Assembly (NCBI RefSeq): GCF_016101585.1
Contig: NZ_JACFQG010000002.1
Coordinates: 529,413-593,412 of the forward strand
DNA length: 64,000 bases
Direction of reading: 5' to 3'
DNA from: Bifidobacterium polysaccharolyticum
Lineage (GTDB): Bacteria > Actinomycetota > Actinomycetes > Actinomycetales > Bifidobacteriaceae
In this document: in pieces, positions 26,846-36,036 of the stretch
Layout of the letters: the number at the start of each line of letters is the position of its first letter
Position numbering within the stretch: the first letter of the stretch is position 1
Position numbers and translations under genes: made by a program
Notes under the pieces: generated by a model
Seen by the model: only the letters and a program-made list of their open reading frames with translations
What the model was told of the DNA's origin: nothing
The model's database searches: none

Positions 26846-27095
26846 GTAATATACGTAGTTTGCAAACACAGCCAGAGCAAATAGTGCGTAAGACGAGCAC
26901 GCTACACACAGCGCGAACTAACAGTTTGTAATCATTAAACCCGATGTTCTATTCTGCGTTCATTATTCTCAGCATCATTCTTCTCTGGAGCCAAATACCT
27001 GTTATTCACCATTCATCATCCACCATTCATCGTCAGTTATTTCCTCTCCCCCTATTTGCTAATCTCGACTCCCAGCTTCTCCTTTGCTCTCCTAT

Positions 27096-27157
27096 CCCCC
27101 CCCCCTACTATTCCGCCAAAGCCAACATTCGAACCAACATTGAAACCAACATTGAAG
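27096..27157. repeat. Poly-C tract and three-copy 12-bp tandem repeat
   Basis: Ten C in a row lie at 27096-27105. Three near-identical copies of a 12-base unit (ccaacattgaaa) follow at 27122-27157, with a change in the last bases of the first and third copies. Such tracts are prone to slippage, but they are in sequence with no supported gene. Confidence 0.7.
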
Positions 27158-27346
27158 CCGACTTCGATTGAAGGATTTGTTTAATCAGGTCCCTGTTTTT
27201 ACATTGTCGGCTTATGCTGACTCGCAGAAGAGATGCAATCCAATAAATGGCCGATGTCAGAATGGCTAGTCACTCTCCAAGATTCAACTCACAATAGACG
27301 GCTGTCTCGCTCCACATCCATGCATGCAATCGTGGTCGGTATCGAA

Positions 27347-27362
27347 TGTTTCACGTGAAACA
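27347..27362. promoter_or_regulatory. parS site
   Basis: A perfect 16-base match to the bacterial parS consensus tgtttcacgtgaaaca. ParB encoded at 30190-31782 should nucleate here. Confidence 0.95.
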
Positions 27363-27685
27363 TTCTGTGGTGATCAACTTACTTCGTCGACTCCTGCGAG
27401 AGTCCCACACGATACAACACTTATGCCCGGCTACGAATGTTGCCCGTTAAAAGTGCGAATCTAATAAAGATATGAGTCAGAAAACAGCGAAGACAGCCTT
27501 CACGGTATTGCGACGCTACAGGGTCTAGATCAGTCAACACAAGATGGTTTTACCCAAGATGTTTATCAAGCAGACTTGATTACATATAGTTGTAGGCATC
27601 ACTGCTTTTCCATCTTCGAAAAGCGAGCTATCGCTACTATGCCATCAAGAACCTCGAACGAGAACTGAGTCAGCGCCGGTAAATC

Positions 27686-27707
27686 GCAATGCCGTCACCG
27701 GCATTGC
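27686..27707. terminator. Small GC-rich hairpin
   Basis: Nine-base arms gcaatgccg (27686-27694) and cggcattgc (27699-27707) around a four-base loop in AT-rich sequence. It could end the message of the minus-strand gene that stops at 27988, about 280 bases away, or be structural; no T run is present. Confidence 0.3.
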
Positions 27708-27987
27708 TGCATCTATTCATTTACCTCGATTCGTTCGTCCTCATCGCTGCGAACACGATCTTCCTATCCGAATTCATCGATCGAGTCATATCGCTTACGA
27801 CCGGCTCGCTCCCCCGCGGCCGTCCTAAGCCCATTAAAAGCCAATAGATACCTTGCAGGTCAGTGGATACATATGTACAGGCGCATCCGTCCTTATTGAA
27901 AGACCATACTTTCGTAAGACCGAACAAACAATTGAAACCGTACCCACCGATATTGAATCGTCTACGACCTAGCTAGCTAGATATTCC

Positions 27988-28338
27988 CTACTTGTCTTTT
28001 TTGCTTTCCTTGTTCTTGTCCGATGCGCGCCAAGAACTTTCAACAGGTTCTTCTTGAATTGATGATGAATATCGTTCGCTACTCCCAGCAGTCATATCTT
28101 CATCGGCCCCAAGGCTTTTGTCTGTAGTCAGAGAATCAGCATCCAACTCGTCGTCATTGTCATCAGGGCTTGGTGGGTTCCAAAAACGCCAGCTATGCCA
28201 GCTGTCATCCCCGCTCTTATCATCTGTTTGATGGCTGGGATGCTCCCGCAGCAAACGGTCAACTCGGAGCATAAACCAGATCAGCACCAGAATCGTCCCA
28301 AGATTGGTTAGGATGGCGACTATCACAGTTTTCTCCAT
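27988..28338 (-). CDS. Small single-pass membrane protein, unknown function
   Basis: The 116-residue product starts with a hydrophobic helix (about residues 4-24, TVIVAILTNLGTILVLIWFML), which is followed by a long hydrophilic tail rich in Asp, Ser, Glu and Lys that would be in the cytoplasm. I do not recognise the family. It appears genuine because the start ATG is preceded by TATTCT exactly six bases upstream, the same leaderless arrangement as the divergent trxB, and because it has a coherent membrane-anchor layout. It diverges from trxB with 109 bases between the two starts. A role in envelope or redox function is not shown. Confidence 0.6.
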   Translation of the reverse strand: MEKTVIVAILTNLGTILVLIWFMLRVDRLLREHPSHQTDDKSGDDSWHSWRFWNPPSPDDNDDELDADSLTTDKSLGADEDMTAGSSERYSSSIQEEPVESSWRASDKNKESKKDK

Positions 28339-28447
28339 GATTCAAGAATAGCCTGCCGGTGTCAGAACCGAGCTTACTGTGAGATAACACGCGACCTTTT
28401 CGCCCACCGCATGTGACTCGGTCATCCTGAATGGATACAGTAGCGTT
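28339..28447. promoter_or_regulatory. Divergent promoter region, both messages apparently leaderless
   Basis: TATTCT on the minus strand (28345-28350) ends six bases before the ATG of the small membrane protein. TACAGT on the plus strand (28436-28441) ends six bases before the trxB ATG. No Shine-Dalgarno site is visible for either. The -35 boxes are poor. Confidence 0.6.
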
Positions 28448-29392
28448 ATGAAGCAAACTGTTCATGATGCGATTGTTATAGGGTCCGGACCCGCAGGTTA
28501 CACCGCCGCCATTTATCTTGGCAGGGCTGGATATGCTCCACTCGTTATTGCAGGAGCCCTAACGCCCGGCGGTCAGCTTATGAACACGACGGAAGTAGAG
28601 AACTTCCCTGGATTCCCCAAAGCAGTACTCGGCCCCGATCTGATGGATCAGATGCGCGATCAGGCCGAACATTTTGGTGCTCAAATTGAATATGATGATG
28701 TTGTCTCAGTTGACTTGAGCGGAGACGTCAAGCGGATCACCACCGATGGCGGCGAGGAATATCAAGCTCGAGTCGTCGTCATCACCACTGGCTCGCAATA
28801 TCGTAAATTGGAAATCCCTGGCGAGCGCGAGTTTTCAGGACGAGGGGTATCCTACTGCGCCACATGCGACGGCTTCTTCTTCAAGGACAAGCCCATTGTA
28901 GTCGTTGGTGGAGGCGACTCTGCCATGGGTGACGCGGACTTCCTGACCCGCTTTGGTTCGTCTGTTACACTGATCCACCGTCGCCAAGGCTTCCGCGCTT
29001 CAAAAATCATGGTGGACCGTGCTAAGGCCAATGACAAAATCAACTTCCTTCTTGATTCGGTCGTTACACGAATCAACGGCGACGATAGCGGCGTAACCTC
29101 TTTGGATGTCCGCAATACAGCCACTGACCAGCAATCCACTATTCCAGCTAATGGAGTCTTTGTCGCCATTGGATTCACCCCTCAGACCGCTTTCCTTAAT
29201 GGCCAAGTTGATCTGGATCAGGACGGCTATATCCTGGTCGAAGGTGGGTCAACGAAGACTTCTGCACCTGGAGTCTTTGCCGCTGGTGATGTCACCGACA
29301 AGATCTATCGACAGGCCATCTCTGCGGCCGGCATGGGTTGTCGTGCTGCTTTAGATGCTCAGGAATATCTTACGAGTTTGGATAACCGATAG
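28448..29392 (+). CDS. trxB: Thioredoxin reductase
   Basis: This 314-residue flavoenzyme reduces thioredoxin with NADPH. It has the FAD-binding GSGPAGYTAAIYLGRAG at the start, the redox-active CATC in YCATCDGFFFKDK, the NADPH-binding VVGGGDSAMGDADFL and the second FAD motif PGVFAAGDVTD. The length and motifs are typical. It stands between murJ and parB as in mycobacteria, but the thioredoxin gene that often follows is missing. Its GC content is lower than that of the murJ operon. It appears leaderless (-10 six bases upstream) and ends in a 10-bp terminator stem. Confidence 0.97.
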   Translation: MKQTVHDAIVIGSGPAGYTAAIYLGRAGYAPLVIAGALTPGGQLMNTTEVENFPGFPKAVLGPDLMDQMRDQAEHFGAQIEYDDVVSVDLSGDVKRITTDGGEEYQARVVVITTGSQYRKLEIPGEREFSGRGVSYCATCDGFFFKDKPIVVVGGGDSAMGDADFLTRFGSSVTLIHRRQGFRASKIMVDRAKANDKINFLLDSVVTRINGDDSGVTSLDVRNTATDQQSTIPANGVFVAIGFTPQTAFLNGQVDLDQDGYILVEGGSTKTSAPGVFAAGDVTDKIYRQAISAAGMGCRAALDAQEYLTSLDNR

Positions 29393-29426
29393 AACTCGAT
29401 ACGCACCCCCACAAACATGAATTCAC

Positions 29427-29455
29427 GTGCCTGGCAGTTTACGATTGCCAGGCAC
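29427..29455 (+). terminator. Terminator of trxB
   Basis: Ten-base arms gtgcctggca (29427-29436) and tgccaggcac (29446-29455), 35 bases after the stop codon, followed by ttcgttt. Confidence 0.8.
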
Positions 29456-30189
29456 TTCGTTTATCGATTATGCGCAGCTGCCTACTTAGTTTGCTTTTAT
29501 TTCTCCATTGACTGCCAGCGGACACCCTACTCAACAAGAACATTTCCTACCCTACAGCTTCTTAAATCATCCTCTGCTGACGCAAGTTACTTCCCACTGA
29601 CGTAACTTTCCGCAACAGAGCCTCCCTCCCCTCTAACGCACAGCTAGAATTCCCAGAGTTACGCTGCACGAATTTGTCACCCCACCTCAATGACTAAGAC
29701 CAACTTCAGTGAAAAGCCGCACAGAAGCGAGGGCTTATTACCTACCAAATGACAAACACAAAAACAGAAGTTCCATCATGGCCGACTAAGTGGCCTGTCA
29801 CCAACGACTAACTGGATACCTTACGATTGAATATACCTATCACACTACTGACAACTATGAAGGCGAGAGACCAATCCGACCAGATACAGTTCCCCGACAA
29901 AATGACCTGGGTGACCAGGCTCTAGCGATTCGCAATCCAATTCTTTGCCGGCCGACTGTTTGCCAGCTTCATGCTATTTATCAAACTTTACGCACAGATA
30001 TATCTGGTCAGCGAATCGGACATACCTTGGACACCCAATCATTCTGGCCTTCCCAATCATTCTGTCCTTAAGGTAATTTCAGCGATTGCTCATCAGCTCA
30101 TACCAAACTTGATCGGGCTATGAAGCAATCGCTCACTTTACGGCAAGGTTCGGATGAGCAAACCCTGAGGTCCCACTTCCAGAATGGGA
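29456..30189. other. AT-rich non-coding stretch between trxB and parB
   Basis: About 730 bases with no supported gene on either strand. Short open frames have no start signal or recognisable sequence. No parS, DnaA box or tRNA was found. In mycobacteria thioredoxin and the amidase gene cwlM lie at this place, so it may be decayed remains of them, but no remnant is recognisable. Confidence 0.55.
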
Positions 30190-31782
30190 TCAAACCCAGC
30201 CTTTATCGCCAGAATGACTGTCATTACTTGCAGATTGATTCTTTTCCAAGAGAATGGCAACAATGCGGTCCATGTCTTCAGGCGAAGAAAACACGATTTC
30301 TATTTTCCCGTGCTTTTTAGTGCCCTTGATGGCCACCTTGGTATCAAAGTGGCTTTCCAGATCCTGGCGTACAGGACTGTCAGCCCAGGCGTTTACCCTA
30401 GGCTTCTTTGCTTTCTTCTTCGTCTGTCCAGTCTGCAAGGCGACAAGTTCCTCAGTAGATCTTACCGACAGACCTTCAGCAATGATCTTGTCTGCCAGAG
30501 TAGTCATAGACTTTTCATCCGGCAAAGTAAGCAAGGCGCGAGCATGCCCAGCTGACAACACACCTGAGCTTACTTTTTTCTGCACACTAGGGGGCAATTT
30601 TAACAAGCGAAGTGTGTTCGTGATCTGTGGCCTGGACTTAGAGATTGACTTAGACAAACCGTCCTGAGTCAAGCCGAACTCATCAATCATTTGCTGATAA
30701 GCGGCTGCTTCTTCCAACGGATTAAGAGCCACTCTATGGAGATTCTCGAGCAAAGCATCACGCAACATGGTGTCGTCGCTCGTTGTTTTCACAATTGCAG
30801 GTATGGTATCCAGACCAGCCAATCGAGTCGCACGCCAACGACGCTCACCCATTATGATCTCATAATGGGTTGTTTGCTGTAGACCCGCTTCCCTCTGATT
30901 TGAAAGCTGACTCGATTGTTCCTCACCGGTCTTAGCGCCAATTGCTCCGGATTTGCTTTCCGCGCCGCCAACTGAGGTTGTCTTATTTTTGATTGTTCCT
31001 GGACGGTCTATAAGAGTTGATCTTCGCACCACTATGGGCTGCAATACGCCAACTTCTTTGATGGAGCGTGAAAGCTCCAACAGTTCGTCTTCATCGAAGA
31101 TTTGTCGCGGTTGCTGAGCATTGGGCCTAATATCGTCCACACGCACTTCAGCCAAGTACCCGCCTTGAACGGGTTTCAGCTCCTCTTGGCTATTGCTCTC
31201 CGTCTTATTCGGCTCAGTAGCATTGCCAACAATAGGTGCACGGTTGACGCTTTGCTGAGTCTCTTTTGTCCGATGATCGACAGCCTTACTCGATCCCATC
31301 ATCGGCAATGTTTCACGTGAAACATTTGTCGTCGTAGGACCAAAGAATAGATCACTTGGGTGTTCCAGGCTGCTGATGGACGGAACTGACCGACGCTTGG
31401 TAGTTCTCTTCGAAGTGGATGTTTCACGTGAAACATCCTCATTAAGAGACTCGGAAATGCTGACACGCTTTTGTCCCTTGTTGGAACGTTTACGACCGTT
31501 CCCAGAAGACTTTGCCGAAGCCGCTAGTTGAGAGCTTGTACTCCCCGAATGCGTAGAACTGCGTTCTCTTTTGGCTCCGTCTTCTTCTGAGGCATCTATA
31601 TCTTTGCGAAGTCGTCCGTCCGATTCAGCACCCAAGCCCTGAAGGGTGGGCTGCTTGTTGCCGGAATTCGGTACTTTGTTATCTTGTTGACGGCCATTGT
31701 CAGCATTGGTTTCGTCATCTTCACCTGGCAGGGCGGGAAATAGAGCCCCCAAGCCCTTGCCTAACCGTGAACGGCTTGTCAT
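30190..31782 (-). CDS. parB: Chromosome-partitioning protein ParB, with long low-complexity insertions
   Basis: From ATG 31782, preceded by gggagtgagg, the product has 530 residues, much longer than usual (about 300-350). The N-terminal tail MTSRSRLGKGLGALFP that stimulates ParA is kept. Residues about 17-208 are an Asn/Ser/Lys/Arg/Glu-rich disordered stretch. The ParB core follows (YLAEVRVDDIRPNAQQPRQ), interrupted by a second insertion of about 50 residues (255-306) before the CTP-binding GERRWRA (312-318) and ENLHR (346-350). The helix-turn-helix and the C-terminal dimer domain look normal. It binds parS and spreads as a CTP clamp. Two parS sites lie inside the gene and encode the VSRET in the linker. 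The start is eight bases inside the end of parA. Confidence 0.95.
   Translation of the reverse strand: MTSRSRLGKGLGALFPALPGEDDETNADNGRQQDNKVPNSGNKQPTLQGLGAESDGRLRKDIDASEEDGAKRERSSTHSGSTSSQLAASAKSSGNGRKRSNKGQKRVSISESLNEDVSRETSTSKRTTKRRSVPSISSLEHPSDLFFGPTTTNVSRETLPMMGSSKAVDHRTKETQQSVNRAPIVGNATEPNKTESNSQEELKPVQGGYLAEVRVDDIRPNAQQPRQIFDEDELLELSRSIKEVGVLQPIVVRRSTLIDRPGTIKNKTTSVGGAESKSGAIGAKTGEEQSSQLSNQREAGLQQTTHYEIIMGERRWRATRLAGLDTIPAIVKTTSDDTMLRDALLENLHRVALNPLEEAAAYQQMIDEFGLTQDGLSKSISKSRPQITNTLRLLKLPPSVQKKVSSGVLSAGHARALLTLPDEKSMTTLADKIIAEGLSVRSTEELVALQTGQTKKKAKKPRVNAWADSPVRQDLESHFDTKVAIKGTKKHGKIEIVFSSPEDMDRIVAILLEKNQSASNDSHSGDKGWV
31309..31324. promoter_or_regulatory. parS site inside parB (distal)
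   Basis: A perfect copy of tgtttcacgtgaaaca within the parB linker. It encodes NVSRET in the ParB frame. Confidence 0.95.
31420..31435. promoter_or_regulatory. parS site inside parB (proximal)
   Basis: A second perfect tgtttcacgtgaaaca, 111 bases from the other, encoding DVSRET in the ParB frame. Confidence 0.95.
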
Positions 31783-31786
31783 GTCC

Positions 31787-32815
31787 TCACTCCCCCTGTC
31801 TTCTATTGGCAATATGTTCCAACACTTGCTCGGATCTCTGGGCGATTTCTAACGCCGCCTCTTCGTAAGCAATAGCGCCAGCTCCTTTAGGGTCGTAGGT
31901 GACAACGCTTTGCCGGAAGCTGGGAGCCTCAGAGATTTTGACAGAACGCGGGATGGTCGTATTAAGCACTATCTCTGGATAATGTTCCTTGACTTGATCA
32001 AACACTTCTTTGCTGAGCAGCGTTCGCCTGTCATACATGGTCAACAACATGGTTGAGATTACGAGATAAGGATTATAGCTTTGCTGAACAAGTCCTATGG
32101 TATGCAGTAATTGTTGCAGTCCTTCAAGAGCATAGTATTCAGCTTGCACTGGGATCAATACCTCATTGACCGAACACATGGCATTCAGAACTAATAATCC
32201 GAGACTAGGAGGGCAATCAACGAGAACATAGTCATAATGCTGGTGGCAGATTTTAAGATAGTCGGCAACCGCTTTCTTCATGAGCTGATTGCGGTTGGGC
32301 ATATCCGCAACTTCCAGCTCAGCACCACTGAGGTCAATAGAAGATGGGACAACCTCAAGGTTGGGGAATTGAGGGGATACTACCTTAACGTCGTCAATCC
32401 CAAGACGACCCTCGAGCACGTCGTATGTTGACGGCGTCCCGGATTCATGAGCTACACCCAATGCAGTAGAAGCGTTGCCTTGTGGATCCATATCGATTAC
32501 CAACACACGTTCGTCGAATTCAGCAAAAGCACATGCCAAATTTACAGTGGTCGTGGTTTTCCCTACCCCGCCTTTTTGATTTGCAACGGCAATGAAGCGC
32601 GTTTTTGAAGGGTGAGGAAATTCAGCCTGATGTAAGGCCTGATAGCGCGCAGAAAGATCTGCCATCTCCGCACCAGACACCGAACCAGTCCCCTCAGCGA
32701 ATATTCTATTGAGAATATCCGTTGTCGACTCCATACCTGATGCGGTTGGCGTGGGCTTCTCACCGATATCCGGGGTATTCCCCGAAACGGGTTTCACCTT
32801 CTTCGATGCGGTCAC
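31787..32815 (-). CDS. parA: Chromosome-partitioning ATPase ParA (Soj)
   Basis: The 342-residue Walker-type ATPase moves ParB–parS complexes along the nucleoid after replication. The deviant Walker A KGGVGKTT begins at residue 81, followed by DMDPQGNAST and the Walker B-like YVLVDCPPSLG. The C-terminal part (AEYYALEGLQQL, TIPRSVKISEAPSF) is typical. A 70-residue N-terminal extension is unusual but common in actinobacteria. The start is a GTG preceded by a strong aaaggagg site. parA and parB are in the same operon with overlapping reading frames at 31782-31789. Three DnaA-box-like sites and three parS lie upstream. Confidence 0.97.
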   Translation of the reverse strand: MTASKKVKPVSGNTPDIGEKPTPTASGMESTTDILNRIFAEGTGSVSGAEMADLSARYQALHQAEFPHPSKTRFIAVANQKGGVGKTTTTVNLACAFAEFDERVLVIDMDPQGNASTALGVAHESGTPSTYDVLEGRLGIDDVKVVSPQFPNLEVVPSSIDLSGAELEVADMPNRNQLMKKAVADYLKICHQHYDYVLVDCPPSLGLLVLNAMCSVNEVLIPVQAEYYALEGLQQLLHTIGLVQQSYNPYLVISTMLLTMYDRRTLLSKEVFDQVKEHYPEIVLNTTIPRSVKISEAPSFRQSVVTYDPKGAGAIAYEEAALEIAQRSEQVLEHIANRRQGE

Positions 32816-33243
32816 GAACCTTCCTCCTTTTGATAACCATTCAATTTTCCCGTCCTAGTTGGACATGTCAGAACAGCTGAAAGTTATACACGGTCACTGT
32901 TCATAACTGTGGATAAGTGTGGATAGATCCAACGGAGCCACAGCGGCTGGCCCTTACCCAAGATTATTAGATTTGCCTTGTAATTATTGACAAGTCTGGC
33001 ACTTCCCACCCCAGGCCAGCGTCTTCAAACGACGATGTGGATAATTCGAAGGTCAGGTCCAAATTGTGCATAACTTATTAGCAACAAATCTATAAATCTA
33101 TTAACTCGTCAAACCAAGCAACATTATTCATGGTTATATTCAATGATCTTATCCATCTGTACGATAGCCGCTATAAACACCGCTGTAATACCAAAATAAA
33201 TCCTTCGGATGACAAGCCTTATACAAACGTACAGCAAGAGGGA

Positions 33244-33259
33244 GGTTTCACGTGAAACA
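33244..33259. promoter_or_regulatory. parS site (one mismatch)
   Basis: The sequence ggtttcacgtgaaaca differs from the consensus only at the first base. Confidence 0.85.
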
Positions 33260-33611
33260 TCTATACTGCCTGAGCAGTATTATTACCCCGTTTATTTGTC
33301 TTCTAACACAGTCGGCTAACTCAGTTTTGTCTTTTATTTGCAGAATCTATCCATCTACCTCCAATAAAGGCTGCTGAATCAAGAAAACAGAACTAAATGC
33401 TAATTTTAAGTGGTTTTGAGTGCTGTTAAACAAAAGACTTCATTATGTCTATGAAGACTCTAGTCTACTCCGCAAAATTATGATTGAAGGAGACGTAGCT
33501 AAGAAGCAAGACCTTTAACAACTTTTACTAAAAAAGACACAGAAAATATTTCGATATCCTCTCGTTTGTGCTTTCATAAACCTAATCCTGATTATTTCAT
33601 TCTGCGTTAAT

Positions 33612-33627
33612 TGTTTCACGTGAAACA
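33612..33627. promoter_or_regulatory. parS site
   Basis: A perfect tgtttcacgtgaaaca. Confidence 0.95.
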
Positions 33628-33833
33628 TTACGATCTATCTCTACATAGCGATCATCCACCGGAAGCACACCCTCGAATATTGCTATATGTTGAGACGCCC
33701 TAAATGTAGTCGTTACTGAAGGACGTTCTTGTAGAACATACTCATAACAGTGTGCTGAGTCATCTAGATGAGTTACAGCTGGAACCAATGAAGCCTAGTT
33801 TACTTGTTTTGGGTTAAAAAAATCCTTTTTCAA

Positions 33834-33849
33834 TGTTTCACGTGAAACA
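33834..33849. promoter_or_regulatory. parS site
   Basis: A perfect tgtttcacgtgaaaca, 222 bases from the previous one. Confidence 0.95.
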
Positions 33850-34779
33850 TTCTTTAGTGGACACATCTGAAGACGGTGAACTGCTCTCTTATAGCTCAGT
33901 TCGGTTGTCATCCAACTCCCACATCAGAGGAATTCTCGCCATTTCGGATTATTTTAGAGACATAATCTATGCTGTTTAATCGATAACTCATGTAATCTTC
34001 ATACATTTGCAAGAATCAGGATAACCCCATCGATATTTCTAAGGAAGGAGAGGAAACCGAACAGTTTAGAAGGCGGAGAAGATCGAGATAAAGGATAGAC
34101 ACAATAAACTCCCTGGGAGTAAGAGAAACACATAAATGAGTACAACAAGAGGTGCATAACTTCGACTGTCTAGTTAAGGACGTAGGTAAACACATAGATC
34201 CCCCAGCAACAAAAGTAGAGCATCTCCCGAGACTCTTAATGCAAGAATAGAAAGAGATGTCAGTATATCCAACTCAGATATAGGGCATCATACAATCATT
34301 CCAATATTACTTGGACGGCAACACCAGGATACAATGAAACCTCCTGCGCAACAAACCCAAAGAGGTACTTTGATGTGCGTTACATTCAAAATATATAATA
34401 CCTTTATTTTAAATAATCTATTTGTATATAGCCAGTTCTGACTGTTGTCTACGGCGTTGTTTCAAACTAAAGTATCAAAATTACTACGAATGTTTGAGGT
34501 GAAAGCATACACGAGTCAGACAATAAAAATCACAAGCGTGCTTGCTTTCCTCTTAATCTAATACTCCATTCACCTCGAATGAATATCGGCTAAGCCGCTG
34601 TCTGGAAAAGGCCTACTTAGATCTGATAGAGCTTAATCGATTATCTCTAATCAGGTATTTGATAACGCTCTGTGTTGATTACTGATAATTGATTATCTTA
34701 CCTAGCCTATTCTTGTCTTTAGATTGAGCAGCATCTCAGGCATCAAAGTCATTAAATAAGGTCATATCAGTGTAGTACT

Positions 34780-35664
34780 TTAGTGTTTATCCACAAGAAC
34801 TACGTGGGTATCCTCAAGGCCAGGTGCGACTGGAGCTAGGCAAACCCGTGGATTCTCTCCATGACATTTTTTTATCTCTTTGGCAGCCTTATCCAGCTCA
34901 GCTTGTGCCGAACGACCCTTAAGGGCAATAAGCTGACCTCTCGATCTTAAAAGCGGCAGGGTCCATCCGGCGAGCTTAGTCATAGGGGCTACAGCTCGGC
35001 ACGTCACAACATCAAAAGTCTGCGGAATTGAAAGATTAGATTGGACGTCTGCTAGACCCACACCACCCGTCACCTTCGAAGAGTCATGGTCATTTACATC
35101 TTGTTGGCTGTCAGCATTCCTGGCTTCGGTCGAGGTTAAAGAACCACCACGGACGTAAGCCGAAACAGACTGTTTCTGTATTCGACGACGACCATGACGG
35201 CGGCTTTGTGTACCTTTTTTGTTGTGCCGGATCGAAGCCTTAGAGGATTGTGGAACCAGATCCTCTGCACGCTTGCGAATCACAACAGCATTAGCCAGGT
35301 GCAACTCATCAACCACTTCTTGCAACCAGGTCACACGCCGCTCCATTGGCTCGACAAGAACAACATTGCACTGCGGAAGGCAGGCAGCCAGTACAATGCC
35401 TGGGAAGCCCCCACCGGAACCTATATCCACCACCGTTGCCGTCTGGCTGTCAGTGCTCAATCGCTCTCGCACGAAAGGCACAATAGCCGCTGAATTGAGT
35501 ATGTGCCGCTCCCAAATAATGTCTTCATCGCGAGGGCCAATGATGCCCCTCTCCACACCCTCGCGCAAGAGCTTTTCATGAAAGCGCTGCATGGGTACCA
35601 GAGCATCGCCGAGCACCTGCCTTAAGAGGGGACTATCGTTCAGCTCATCGTCCACAACAGCCAT
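34780..35664 (-). CDS. rsmG: 16S rRNA (guanine-N7) methyltransferase RsmG with an insertion
   Basis: This 294-residue protein (the family is usually about 210-240) methylates N7 of G527 in the 530 loop of 16S rRNA. The SAM-binding core reads [16 protein letters not shown], then [29 protein letters not shown] and [13 protein letters not shown]. Between the second and third of these lies an insertion of about 70 residues rich in Ser, Arg, Gln and Asp (about 140-207), which is probably disordered. The start ATG is preceded by gaggag. The place beside parA is conserved (gidB). The GC content is lower than that of the next gene cluster. Confidence 0.94.
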   Translation of the reverse strand: MAVVDDELNDSPLLRQVLGDALVPMQRFHEKLLREGVERGIIGPRDEDIIWERHILNSAAIVPFVRERLSTDSQTATVVDIGSGGGFPGIVLAACLPQCNVVLVEPMERRVTWLQEVVDELHLANAVVIRKRAEDLVPQSSKASIRHNKKGTQSRRHGRRRIQKQSVSAYVRGGSLTSTEARNADSQQDVNDHDSSKVTGGVGLADVQSNLSIPQTFDVVTCRAVAPMTKLAGWTLPLLRSRGQLIALKGRSAQAELDKAAKEIKKCHGENPRVCLAPVAPGLEDTHVVLVDKH

Positions 35665-36036
35665 TTCAACTCCTCACATTCACCTTCCACGCCCAGTCGG
35701 CCAAAGCCACAGACCACAACAGGGTTATACAGTCTCGTCGTATCCAGCAGGATTATTCACACTGCCAGAATCGAAAATAGCTGCATTTCTAAGACCGTTA
35801 CCACCATATGATTTTCAAACGCAAAAGAGTAATCAGGATTAAACAACATGGCAGACTAAGCACAACAGACTAAGCACAATCATGAGCCAGACAATACTAC
35901 ACACCTGCCAAAGGGCACAGCGCTGGCAGATAGCACAACAAACCTCGACAGTATGACCGCACCAAACAGTGGACACATCCAAAAAGGCCGACGTCATGAA
36001 CACTTCATCAACGCATAGCCCTGTGAGGCTTAAAAG
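35665..36036. other. AT-rich intergenic stretch between rsmG and khpB
   Basis: About 370 bases with no supported gene, no parS and no clear DnaA box. Sequences such as gactaagcacaa occur twice close together (around 35851-35880). Nothing else stands out. Confidence 0.5.

Larger units (their letters stand above)
26745..27987. other. AT-rich non-coding stretch with one parS site
   Basis: No supported gene. It holds the inverted repeat after the Ddl gene, a run of ten C (27096-27105), a 12-base tandem repeat, parS at 27347-27362 and a hairpin at 27686-27707. GC content falls sharply compared with the genes to the left. Short open frames (26944-27171 plus, 27721-27927 minus) lack ribosome binding sites and family signatures. 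Confidence 0.6.
32816..34779. other. Two-kilobase AT-rich intergenic region with DnaA boxes and three parS sites
   Basis: No supported gene. DnaA-box-like sequences are TGTGGATAA at 32909-32917, TGTGGATAG at 32919-32927, TGTGGATAA at 33036-33044 and TGTGCATAA at 33065-33073. parS sites lie at 33244, 33612 and 33834. A 7-bp hairpin (33263-33280) is next to the first of these. A gataat/attatc dyad lies at 34684-34697. A short minus-strand open frame (33597-33788) includes a parS and is not believed. The region is a probable nucleoprotein platform for ParB and perhaps for DnaA. Confidence 0.7.

Noticed and set aside
26944..27171. Possible 75-residue protein with hydrophobic start
   Set aside because: No start signal, no family; contains a poly-C tract and a simple repeat.
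27721..27927. Minus-strand open frame of 68 codons
   Set aside because: No start signal and no recognisable feature.
33597..33788. Minus-strand open frame of 63 codons covering a parS site
   Set aside because: No ribosome binding site; the VSRET in it comes only from the parS palindrome.
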